Shown here: positions 1 to 7,546 of the stretch, in pieces
Layout of the letters: each line of letters starts with the position of its first letter
Numbering within the stretch: the first letter of the stretch is position 1
Origin: JAJEAO01 sp963667635
GTDB taxonomy: Bacteria > Acidobacteriota > Vicinamibacteria > Marinacidobacterales > Marinacidobacteraceae
Direction: 5' to 3'
DNA: 64,000 nucleotides
Assembly (NCBI GenBank): GCA_965232015.1
Contig: OZ246946.1
Location: 3,348,001 to 3,412,000, forward strand
The notes under the pieces: model-generated
The model's input: the letters and a program-made list of their open reading frames with translations, nothing else
What the model was told of the DNA's origin: nothing
Database searches by the model: none
Program-made: the position numbers and the translations under genes

Positions 1-967
1 CGGCCCAGTCCCGCTCGATCAGATCCAGCTCCTGGCGGTCAACCCGCTCCACCGAAAGGACCGCGCGAGCCGGTCCGATTTTCCCACCCCAGATCGCGCC
101 GAACGTCGTATCGCCGGCGCCGTCGAAGTCGTCGTGCGAGGCCGAGATCTCCAGACCCTCGAAGTCGTCTCGGGTCACGAAGTTGGCGACGCCGGCCACC
201 GCGTCCGACCCGTAGATGGCCGCTGCCCCCTCCTTGAGCACCTCGATCCGGTCGAGCGCGATCGCCGGGAAGACGTTCACGTCCACGAAGCGCCCGCCGA
301 AGAGGCGGGCGGGGACCGGGGTCTGTCGCCGGCCGTTGAAGAGCACCAGGGTTCGCGACGCCCCGAGACCGCGCAGGTTCACGTTGGCCACCGTCTCCGG
401 CACCGACAGTGCCTGGTCGTTGTACCAACTGTTCGCCTCGCCGATGACCGCGCTGCTCGCGCCCAGGTTCTTGAAGAAGTCGGTGACCGGCAGCGAGCCC
501 AGCTCCTCCAGCTCCTCGCGGTCCACGACGGCCACCGCGTAGGGCAGATTGATGGGGGGTTCATCGAACGCCGTGCCGGTGACCGCGACCGTGACCTCTT
601 CGAACAGGCTGCCGATCTGGAGGACAGCGTCGATCGTCGCCGTCGCCCCCGCCGCCAGCTCGACGCTGTCCCGCGACGCGGAAAGAAAGCCCGGCAACGT
701 GAACGAGACCGTGTAGGTCCCCGCCGGCAGCCCGCTGAACGCATAGCGCCCCTCGGTGTCCGTCACCTCGAGTCGCGGCGCGCCGGCCAGCGGGGGGCCG
801 GCCACCTCGACCGTCGCTCCCGGCAGGACGCCTCCGGTGTCGTCGGTCACGGTCCCCGTGATTCCTCCGCGCTGGGCAAGCGCGGGAAGCGGCAGCGCGA
901 CCAGGCACAGCACGAGCCGGAAATGTCTGGAGGGACTGATCCGACGACGCTGCACCCGAAGTTTCAC
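1..967 (-). CDS. TonB-dependent receptor, N-terminal part (runs off the window start)
   Basis: Outer-membrane TonB-dependent transporter; only the first ~322 residues are in the window and the barrel lies beyond base 1. Translation on the minus strand gives a signal peptide ending in ALPLPALAQ, then a carboxypeptidase-regulatory-like beta domain (GGITGTVTDDTGGVLPGA to PAGTYTVSFTLPGF), then a plug domain with NLRGLGASRTLVLFNGRR and IEVLKEGAAAIYGSDAVAG, both typical of plug domains. The start is uncertain: in-frame GTG codons exist at 982, 967 and 955, and 967 gives a short basic n-region followed by a hydrophobic stretch. The plus-strand DNA opposite carries no convincing gene. The substrate cannot be told from this fragment. 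The family assignment is secure; the start is not. Confidence 0.85.
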   Translation of the reverse strand, partial: MKLRVQRRRISPSRHFRLVLCLVALPLPALAQRGGITGTVTDDTGGVLPGATVEVAGPPLAGAPRLEVTDTEGRYAFSGLPAGTYTVSFTLPGFLSASRDSVELAAGATATIDAVLQIGSLFEEVTVAVTGTAFDEPPINLPYAVAVVDREELEELGSLPVTDFFKNLGASSAVIGEANSWYNDQALSVPETVANVNLRGLGASRTLVLFNGRRQTPVPARLFGGRFVDVNVFPAIALDRIEVLKEGAAAIYGSDAVAGVANFVTRDDFEGLEISASHDDFDGAGDTTFGAIWGGKIGPARAVLSVERVDRQELDLIERDWA

Positions 968-1051
968 GACCGAGAGTGTCACACCGAGCGCCCACCGACG
1001 AGCGCGAGGAAGGTCGTCAGGTTCGAAGGACGAGTGGAGCGAGGGCTTTCC

Positions 1052-1333
1052 ATCGGTCGGGCGTGAATCGCCACCTGGAGACAGGCGACCGGCCCCACCG
1101 GCTCGCTGCTCTGGCTTCGCACCGAACCGCTGCGAGGCAGGCATCGAAAATTCATGTGGACCCGGCGGGCGCCCCTTGCGAGGACGGCCCAGCGCGGCTA
1201 AAACACGGGAATTGAGCCGCGGCGCCGATTTCCTCCGGCGAGCGGCCGATTCGAGGCCCTGCGAAGAGGGCCGAGACGACCTTGCCACGACCGATCGGTC
1301 GGGCGTGGAACCGCCACCAGGAGACCGGCGACC
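1052..1333. repeat. Imperfect direct repeat pair of ~40 bp upstream of the sigma factor gene
   Basis: Bases 1052-1090 and 1294-1333 are near copies (about four differences and one indel over 40 bp), both containing ATCGGTCGGGCGTG and GGCGACC. They are about 240 bp apart. The second copy covers the first codons of the longest reading of the sigma factor gene, so either the true sigma start is further downstream or the repeat has been captured into the coding region. The rest of the 968-1281 gap shows no gene I can support. The function is unknown; duplicated regulatory DNA is one possibility. Confidence 0.6.
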
Positions 1334-2151
1334 TGCCCACTACGGCCCACTTCCCGGCTCCCCGCGCGGGTCCGCCTTCCCGCCGCACGCCGCACCGGAG
1401 CGTCGGATCCGGGACATCGCGAAGCTCGAGGCGCCAGCGAGAGGTCGTGGCGGAGGACCACCTGGATCTCGTGTCCTCGATCGCCCGCCGGTACCGGGGT
1501 TACGGACTGCCGTACGACGATCTGGTGCAGGAGGGGACGCTGGGGCTTCTCGCGGCGGTTCGAAACTACGACACGAAGCGCGGCGTACCCTTCCGGGCGT
1601 ACGCGGCCCGTTGGATCCGGCAGGCGATCTGTCGGGGGGTCTCGATCCGGTGCCGCATCATTCGCATCCCGCTCGACGTCCTTCAGATTCGCCGGCGCCT
1701 GCATCAGGTGAGAGCGCAACTGGAACAGGAGGCGGCAGCGTCCGGACGCTCGCCGACCGTCGAGGAGTGCGCCCGGGTCATGGGCGTCACGCCCGATGTG
1801 CTGCGGACCACGCTCCGGCGGGTGCCGGAGTTCACCTCGCTCGACGCTCCGCGCGGCGGGAAGGGTATGTCGCTCGTTCCGCTGCCGCCGGACACCCGTC
1901 CCTGTCCCTTCGCCTCGGCGGCGTCCCGGGAGCGAGGTCGGCTCCTGCGATCGGCCATCGCCGAACTGCCCGGCCGGTTGGGGCGGGTGATGCGTCGTCG
2001 CTACGGCATCCGTGGCCACGAGGCGGCCACCCTCGCGCAGATCGGGGCGGAGCTGGGCGTCTCCCGCGAGCGGGCGCGGCAGCTCCACAACCGGGGGATC
2101 ATGCTGCTCCGGCAAAACGCCCGTCTCCGGGCCGGCTGCGGCAGCGACTGA
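1282..2151 (+). CDS. RNA polymerase sigma-70 family factor
   Basis: Sigma factor of the sigma-70 family, directing core RNA polymerase to promoters. Region 2 is clear: DLVQEGTLGLLAAVRNYD at about residues 80-97, followed by FRAYAARWIRQAI, which holds the -10 recognition helix. A region-3-like stretch follows (about 150-195), then region 4 with a helix-turn-helix, TLAQIGAELGVSRERARQL, about residues 243-261. It lacks a long region 1.1, so it resembles the RpoS/RpoH-like alternative groups more than the housekeeping factor. The first ~50 residues are low-complexity and overlap a DNA repeat; an in-frame GTG at 1447, just before the conserved part, is a plausible alternative start. It stands alone on the plus strand with no adjacent anti-sigma gene. 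Confidence 0.85.
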   Translation: MPRPIGRAWNRHQETGDLPTTAHFPAPRAGPPSRRTPHRSVGSGTSRSSRRQREVVAEDHLDLVSSIARRYRGYGLPYDDLVQEGTLGLLAAVRNYDTKRGVPFRAYAARWIRQAICRGVSIRCRIIRIPLDVLQIRRRLHQVRAQLEQEAAASGRSPTVEECARVMGVTPDVLRTTLRRVPEFTSLDAPRGGKGMSLVPLPPDTRPCPFASAASRERGRLLRSAIAELPGRLGRVMRRRYGIRGHEAATLAQIGAELGVSRERARQLHNRGIMLLRQNARLRAGCGSD

Positions 2152-2258
2152 CCCCCCGAACCACCCCCGGCTCGTTCCGGCGCGGCGGGCTCGGCTGACC
2201 GGGGATGCCGGGCGCGTATATTCCGTTCCGGAGGACCGCAACCGGTACCCGCTCGAAC

Positions 2259-4328
2259 ATGATCCGACTCTCCTCTCTCTCCTCGATCACCCGGGCGGTT
2301 CTCGCCCTGCTGCTCCTTGCTCCGGTCGCGTTCGCACAGGAGGACGCGAGCGAGACCACCGCCGCCGAACCGGCCGAGCTCGTGGTCACGCCCGCCGAGT
2401 TGACGCTCGAAGTCGGGGATCAGCTCGTCCTGCAGGCCGAGGTGCGCGACGCCGAGGGCAACGCGCTCGACCGGACCGTCATCTACTTCTCCCGGGCGCG
2501 CCGGTCGGTGGGAGTGAACCCCGCCGGCGTCGTCGAGGCCTACCGGCCCGGCGAACACACGCTGATCGCCATGGTGCCGCGCGATCCCGAAAACGCCGAC
2601 CGGCGCTCCGAACCCGCAGTCCGCGTCGAGATCCCGGTCACCATCCCGAACCCTCCGGTCGCCTCGGTCGAAGCGGTGAACCTGCCCGGGAGGCTCTACG
2701 CCGGCACCCAGGTCGCTCTCGAGGCCAGGGTGACGGACATCTCGGGAGCGATCCGCAACGACGTGGAAGTGGAGTGGAGCAGCAGTGATCCATCGGTCGC
2801 CGACATGGATGCGCTCGGCGTCCTGACCCTGGCTGGCGCCGGCGGCGCCACGCTGACCCTGACCGCGGAGGCGGTGAGCCATGACGCCGCGATCGAGGTC
2901 GCCGCGAACCCGGCCGCTTCGATCACGCTGGAGGCGAGGTCCGACGCGAACGCGAGCGATCCGGTCCGAACCGGGGACGTGGTCTTCTTCGAGGCCGAGG
3001 TTCTCGACGCCAGCGGCAGCGCGGTGCCCGAGTACCCGGTCCAGTTCGCCTCGTTCGGGGTCGCAGCCGACGGCATCATCGCCCCCGGCGCCACCTCGCA
3101 GGTCGGCGCCGACGGGGCGTTCGTGGCCGAACGTCCCGGCACGCACACGGTGATCGCGGACGGGTTCACGGTGTCGGCGTCGGCTTCGGTCCGCGTCGTG
3201 TCCCGCAACGTGCGGAAGGACGTGGAGATCGTGGGACAGGGGCCGGTCCGGGACCGGTACACCTCGGATCTGTGGGTGTGGGAGGGGACCGATGGCCGCG
3301 ACTACGCCATCACCGGAACGTGGGGCGCCGACGGGCACGCCTACTTCTGGGACGTGACCGACCCCTCGGCGATGGCGCTGATCGACACGGTCCGGGTGGA
3401 CGCCCGCACGGTGAACGACGTGAAGGTGTCGGAGGACGCGAAGTTCGCGGTGATCAGCCGCGAAGGGGCGTCCAACCGGAAGAACGGGTTGGTGATCCTC
3501 GACGTGAGCGACCCGGCGAACGGGGTTCAGGTGATCGCCCGCTACGACGACCAGCTCAGTGGCGGGGTGCACAACGTGTTCATCGCCGAGGAGCACATCT
3601 ACGCGCTCTCGGCGGGCCGGCGCTACGACATCCTGAACGCGGAGGACCCGACGAACCCGTATCGGGTGGGCCGGTTCGAGCTGGACACGCCGGGGCACTC
3701 GATCCACGACGTGTGGGTGCACGAGGGGATCGCGTATTCGTCGAACTGGAGCGACGGGGTGGTCGCGGTGGACGTGGGTGGCGGCGGCATGGGGGGCGCG
3801 CCGAACAACCCGGTGCTGCTGGGGAGCACGCCGTATCCGAGCGGCTGGAATCACGCGGCGTTCCCGTATCGGAGCGAGTCCACCGGGAAGTTCCTGATGA
3901 TCGGGGGCGACGAGGCCTTTCCCTACCAGACCATCGGCGAGACCGGCACTCCCGACCGGGCCGCGGGCTGGATCCACATCTACGAGTGGGACGACTGGGA
4001 TGAGCCGAGGGAAGTGGCGCGCTACCAGGTTCCGGAGGCGGGGACGCACAATCTGTGGGTGGAGGACGACATCCTCTACATCGCCTACTACAACGCGGGT
4101 CTGCGGGTCGTGGACATCTCGGGCGAGCTGCGCGGGGATCTCTACCGCCAGGGACGGGAGATCGCCGCCTTCCTGCCCCAGGATCCCGAGAGCTTCGTCC
4201 CGAACGCCCCGATGGCGTGGGGCCCGCAGCCCTGGAAGGGCCACATCTTCCTCGCCGACCACCACTCCGGACTGTGGGCGCTGAAGCTGGTGGAGCCCGA
4301 GCCGGTCTTCCTCGGCGAGCCGCAGTAG
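2259..4328 (+). CDS. Secreted LVIVD-repeat protein with N-terminal Ig-like (BIG2) domains
   Basis: Exported protein of unknown function, 689 aa from the ATG at 2259, which is chosen because it places a signal peptide (hydrophobic ALLLLAPVAFAQ) directly at the N-terminus. Residues ~30-330 read as three bacterial Ig-like segments of the type 'V..ARVTD..G......VEWSSSDPSVADMD..G'. From ~345 on there are beta-propeller-like repeats (HAYFWDVTDPSAMALIDT, GLVILDVSDPANGVQVIA, GLRVVDISGEL), the pattern of LVIVD/choice-of-anchor proteins seen on bacterial cell surfaces. No catalytic motif is visible. The next gene on the same strand begins 45 bases downstream, so the two may be co-transcribed. The domain reading is confident; the role is unknown. 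Confidence 0.75.
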   Translation: MIRLSSLSSITRAVLALLLLAPVAFAQEDASETTAAEPAELVVTPAELTLEVGDQLVLQAEVRDAEGNALDRTVIYFSRARRSVGVNPAGVVEAYRPGEHTLIAMVPRDPENADRRSEPAVRVEIPVTIPNPPVASVEAVNLPGRLYAGTQVALEARVTDISGAIRNDVEVEWSSSDPSVADMDALGVLTLAGAGGATLTLTAEAVSHDAAIEVAANPAASITLEARSDANASDPVRTGDVVFFEAEVLDASGSAVPEYPVQFASFGVAADGIIAPGATSQVGADGAFVAERPGTHTVIADGFTVSASASVRVVSRNVRKDVEIVGQGPVRDRYTSDLWVWEGTDGRDYAITGTWGADGHAYFWDVTDPSAMALIDTVRVDARTVNDVKVSEDAKFAVISREGASNRKNGLVILDVSDPANGVQVIARYDDQLSGGVHNVFIAEEHIYALSAGRRYDILNAEDPTNPYRVGRFELDTPGHSIHDVWVHEGIAYSSNWSDGVVAVDVGGGGMGGAPNNPVLLGSTPYPSGWNHAAFPYRSESTGKFLMIGGDEAFPYQTIGETGTPDRAAGWIHIYEWDDWDEPREVARYQVPEAGTHNLWVEDDILYIAYYNAGLRVVDISGELRGDLYRQGREIAAFLPQDPESFVPNAPMAWGPQPWKGHIFLADHHSGLWALKLVEPEPVFLGEPQ

Positions 4329-4373
4329 TTCCGGACCGATCCGAGCGCTCACCCCATCGACAAGGAGAAACCG

Positions 4374-5672
4374 ATGTTCCCGAACCGCGCTGACCGCCTG
4401 ACCGCCTCGCTGCGCCGCTTCCCGATCACCGCCGCTCTCGCCGCGGCGTTCATCGCCGCATCCTGCGGGGGCGGGGAGGAGGTCCCCGCGTCCACCGCGG
4501 TGGCCTACACCGGGGCGGGCCTGATCGTCGGCGACGGGACCGGACCGATCGCCGATTCGGTCATCGTGGTGGATGGCGGCCGGATCACCGCCGCCGGACC
4601 GGCGTCGTCCGTGGAGGTCCCGGCGGGCGCGGAGCGGGTCGAGCTCTCCGGCCGGTTCGTGATCCCGGCGCTCGTGGACACCCACGTCCACTTCCGGCTC
4701 CCGCGTGAGGATCTCGTGGACGACCTCCATCGCCGGGCGTGGTACGGGGTCGGCCTCGCCCTCAGCCTGGGTCTCGAGGGGCTGGAAGATGCCGTCTTCG
4801 AAGCGCGCGGGGAGACGATCCCCGAGGCGGCCCGCGCCATGACCGCTGGTCCCGGCATCACCCGGCCGGAGCCGGGCCGCTCCGAGATTCCCTACTGGAT
4901 CAATACGCCCGAAGAGGGCCGCGCCGCGGTCCGCGAGCTCGCCGTGAAGAACGTGGACATCGTGAAGGTCTGGGTGGACGACCGGAACGACCAGTACGAG
5001 AAGCTGACCCCGGAGCTCTATGGCGCGGTGATTGACGAGGCCCACCAGCACGGCCTCCGGGTGGCCGCCCACATCTTCGATCTCGAGGACGCCAAGGGGC
5101 TGCTGGCAGCCGGCGTGGACGCCTTCGCCCACAGCGTTCGGGACATGGACGTGGACGACGAGTTCGTGGCGATGGTCCAGGAGCGGCCCGACGTGGTTCT
5201 GATCCCGAACCTCGGGAGCCGGGGCGCTTTCGAGGATGTCTCGTGGCTGTCGGGCACGATCCCGGCCGAGGAGCTGGAGGCGCTGCAGGAGCAGTATCGG
5301 GAGCGCCCGGAGATCCAGGAGGCCTTCGCCATCCAGGCGCGCAACCTGGCGCGGCTGAACGAGGCCGGGATGAAGATCGTGATGGGGACCGACGGGAACG
5401 GCCCCTACCGGCCCCACATCGAGATGCTGGACATGGTCGAGGCCGGGATGAGCCCCCACGAGGTTCTCGTGGCCTCCACCGGCGCGGGAGCGGAGTTCCT
5501 CGGGCGCGGTGACGAGGTCGGGACGATCACCGCCGGCAAGTCAGCCGACTTCGTGGTGCTCGAGGCGAACCCGCTCGAGGACATCAGGAACACCCGCCGG
5601 ATCGAGGCGGTTTATCTGCGCGGCGAGCGGGTGGATCGGGAGGGGATGAGCGCCGGCTGGGTAGGCCAGTAG
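4374..5672 (+). CDS. Amidohydrolase-family lipoprotein (imidazolonepropionase-like)
   Basis: Probable metal-dependent hydrolase, 432 aa. The start is set by a strong ribosome site AAGGAG eight bases before the ATG. The N-terminus has basic residues, a hydrophobic run and AASCGGG, a lipobox-like cysteine, so the protein is probably a periplasmic lipoprotein. The TIM-barrel hallmarks are in order: VDTHVHF (first metal ligands), DIVKVWVDD (possible bridging lysine), HGLRVAAHIF and FAHSV (further histidines), and the catalytic-Asp segment MGTDGNGP, with the C-terminal IGTITAGKSADF-type beta segment present as VGTITAGKSADFVVL. The family covers cyclic amidases and Xaa-Pro-type peptidases, and the substrate cannot be chosen here. 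It probably shares a transcript with the secreted protein upstream. Confidence 0.85.
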   Translation: MFPNRADRLTASLRRFPITAALAAAFIAASCGGGEEVPASTAVAYTGAGLIVGDGTGPIADSVIVVDGGRITAAGPASSVEVPAGAERVELSGRFVIPALVDTHVHFRLPREDLVDDLHRRAWYGVGLALSLGLEGLEDAVFEARGETIPEAARAMTAGPGITRPEPGRSEIPYWINTPEEGRAAVRELAVKNVDIVKVWVDDRNDQYEKLTPELYGAVIDEAHQHGLRVAAHIFDLEDAKGLLAAGVDAFAHSVRDMDVDDEFVAMVQERPDVVLIPNLGSRGAFEDVSWLSGTIPAEELEALQEQYRERPEIQEAFAIQARNLARLNEAGMKIVMGTDGNGPYRPHIEMLDMVEAGMSPHEVLVASTGAGAEFLGRGDEVGTITAGKSADFVVLEANPLEDIRNTRRIEAVYLRGERVDREGMSAGWVGQ

Positions 5673-5776
5673 GACCGGGCTCCGGCCCGCCTCAGGGACC
5701 GGGACGGGCGGTTTCGACGGCGCCTTTGGGGAGTCCGAGAACGGCGCCCCAGAGTTCTGGTCGAGGCGGTTGAGGT

Positions 5777-6244
5777 TCAGGGCCGGACCCGGGCGACTTC
5801 CTGTTCGAGGAGGCCGACCCGGACCTCCAGCTCGCGCACGCGCCCCTCCAGCACTCCCAGGCGGACTTCGACTTCCCGCAGGCGTTCTTCGATCTTCGCG
5901 AAGCGCACTTCGATGCGGTCCTCGAGGCGATCCATTCGCGCCTCGAGCCGTTCCATTCGCGCCTCGAGACGGTCCATCCGGTCTTCGAGCCGATCTTCGG
6001 TTCTCGCGAGCCGCGCGTCGGTGAAGGTGAGGATGGTGACGACCCCCATCACCATGGGCGCCCACTGGCCCACCCACGACGGAAGGCGGCGCCTTCCGGA
6101 CGGCGCGGGAGAGGCAGCGGGAGTCATTCCGGGTTGCGGCGCCTCGGTGTCGGCGGCTTCGCCGGCATCGTAGCGGTCGGTCGCCGGGGCCCCGGGGTTT
6201 CCGAGGCCCCTCGAGTCTGGAGGTCGGCGGCTGGTTTCGCTCAC
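5777..6244 (-). CDS. Small membrane-anchored coiled-coil protein
   Basis: 155-aa protein of unknown function. After a Pro/Ala-rich ~55-residue cytoplasmic-type leader there is one hydrophobic segment (WAPMVMGVVTILTFT), then roughly 80 residues of regular heptads dominated by RLEARMERLEARMDRLEDR-type repeats, predicting a long parallel coiled coil. The GTG start overlaps the stop of the pseudopilin gene upstream (shared bases GTGA at 6244-6241), so translation is probably coupled. The arrangement suggests a scaffold linked to the pilus or secretion machinery, but that is inference from position only. The DNA encoding the heptads is itself internally repetitive. Confidence 0.7.
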   Translation of the reverse strand: MSETSRRPPDSRGLGNPGAPATDRYDAGEAADTEAPQPGMTPAASPAPSGRRRLPSWVGQWAPMVMGVVTILTFTDARLARTEDRLEDRMDRLEARMERLEARMDRLEDRIEVRFAKIEERLREVEVRLGVLEGRVRELEVRVGLLEQEVARVRP

Positions 6245-6933
6245 TCCTGAACCCACTCGTCGCCCACGCGCCGCTCCACCCGGATCCGGGAGTTGGCGCC
6301 GTGGATCACCACCGCGTAGGTCACGCCCTCGCCGCTCAACGTGATCCGCCCCGAGCCGGATTCCCCGAGCGGAGAGAACGAGACCATGCCGGCCCCGCCC
6401 ACCGCGATCCCGGGAAGATCCCCGCCGAGCCGCCCGTCGCCGGGGGCGCCCCACTGCACACCGGGGAACCGGTCCTCCAGGCGCCACGGGTTCTCGAGGA
6501 GCCGCTCGGTCCCGGCGGCGATCTCGGCCCGGCGGACGCCGTTGTGGTTCGTGTCCTGGTAGAGCGCCACCTGTGGCGAGCCCCGGAAGAGGCCGCTGTT
6601 CAGGAGTCCTCCCGGGCCGGTGGAGGGTGGATCGAAGACCACCGCGACGTTGGCGGCGCGGTTGGCGGCAGCCGTCCGGGCGCGGTAGAGGAGTGTGCGC
6701 ATCGCGAAGGCGGCGCTTCGGACCTGCTGCGCCCGAAACTGCCCCGCCACCCACGGCACCGCCATCGCTCCCAGGACCGAAGCGAGCGCGGCGGCGATCA
6801 GGATCTCGGCGAGCGAGACCCCCTTCGCGCCCGGGCGCGCCGCCCGCCCCGAAGGACGGGCGACGGCTCCGCCCCGGGACGCCTCAGCCCCGGACGGCAC
6901 GATCCGTCTCGGAAACGGGCGTTGCGAGGGCAT
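6241..6933 (-). CDS. GspH/FimT-type pseudopilin
   Basis: Type II secretion or type IV pilus minor pilin-like protein, 230 aa. A ~37-residue leader ends in Lys-Gly, followed by VSLAEILIAAALASVLGA: the prepilin-peptidase site, Glu at +5 and a hydrophobic alpha1 helix. The rest is a globular GspH-like domain rich in Gly and beta strands. The leader is unusually long, and internal GTG codons could shorten it. The gene start lies inside the 3' end of the ComEA-like gene (50-base overlap in a different frame) and its stop overlaps the next start, so three genes form a tight minus-strand unit. It stands apart from the gspF-pseudopilin cluster at 16-19 kb. Confidence 0.8.
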   Translation of the reverse strand: MPSQRPFPRRIVPSGAEASRGGAVARPSGRAARPGAKGVSLAEILIAAALASVLGAMAVPWVAGQFRAQQVRSAAFAMRTLLYRARTAAANRAANVAVVFDPPSTGPGGLLNSGLFRGSPQVALYQDTNHNGVRRAEIAAGTERLLENPWRLEDRFPGVQWGAPGDGRLGGDLPGIAVGGAGMVSFSPLGESGSGRITLSGEGVTYAVVIHGANSRIRVERRVGDEWVQE

Positions 6934-7285
6934 GCACCGGAGGGCTGGTCCGGTCCGCTCGAGGCTTGGCCGGTTTGTCCACGGTCACATGGGGCCGGAT
7001 CCGCTCGAAGGTGCGCTCGCCGATGCCCTGGACATTCAGCAGCTCCTCGATCTCGGCGAACGGGCCGTTCTCCTCGCGCCAGGCGATGATGCGGGCGGCG
7101 GTCACCTCGCCGACCCGCGGGAGCTCCATGAGTTCCTCGGCGCTGGCGGTGTTGATGTTGATCGGCTCCTCCGGCTGCGCGGCGCTGACCGCAGCGGACA
7201 GGAACCAGAAGGCGGCGACGGCGACCGCGACGAAGGTCGTGACAGGGGGCCGGCGGCGCGGCCCGGGATGACGGATCGGGTTCAT
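6884..7285 (-). CDS. ComEA-like helix-hairpin-helix protein
   Basis: 133-aa exported DNA-binding-type protein. The ATG at 7285 gives a basic N-terminus, a hydrophobic signal or anchor segment (TTFVAVAVAAFWFLSAAVSA), then a duplicated HhH domain: INTASAEELMELPRVGEVTA and IEELLNVQGIGERTFERI, the pattern of ComEA DNA receptors used in uptake of transforming DNA. The C-terminal tail is short and charged. It is the first gene of a three-gene unit with a pseudopilin and a coiled-coil protein, which fits competence or pilus function. ComEA-like HhH proteins also occur with other roles, so the competence role is inferred. The 261 bases upstream hold no gene I can recognise. Confidence 0.8.
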   Translation of the reverse strand: MNPIRHPGPRRRPPVTTFVAVAVAAFWFLSAAVSAAQPEEPININTASAEELMELPRVGEVTAARIIAWREENGPFAEIEELLNVQGIGERTFERIRPHVTVDKPAKPRADRTSPPVHALATPVSETDRAVRG

Positions 7286-7546
7286 GGATGCCTCCTCGAA
7301 GCACGGGGGACGGGTGGCAAGGTCGCCGCAGTGAGAGGGCATCGGCCGGCTCGCGGCGGCGACGTGGGAGAGGCAAGGGCGGGACCACCCGGCCGCGCCG
7401 GTCCCGGACACCCTCCCCGTTCGGTCCAAGTCATTGACCGCGCCAGGAATCAGGCGCGGCGACCCCGGGTTCCGGCCTCGACCTCGACCTGATCCCGCGT
7501 CAACGAACGCTGACACGGCGGCCACGTCCGTTGCCGGTCCAGCGGT

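Noticed and set aside
2001..5459. Open frame of over 1100 codons on the minus strand
   Set aside because: It lies antisense to two clear genes (LVIVD-type protein and amidohydrolase) and its product is Arg/His/Pro/Val-rich with no domain. It is a by-product of strong G/C third-position bias.
5673..5776. Possible terminator between the converging amidohydrolase and coiled-coil genes
   Set aside because: GGCGCC occurs twice and could pair, but the stem is short and no T-run follows, so it is not reported as a terminator.
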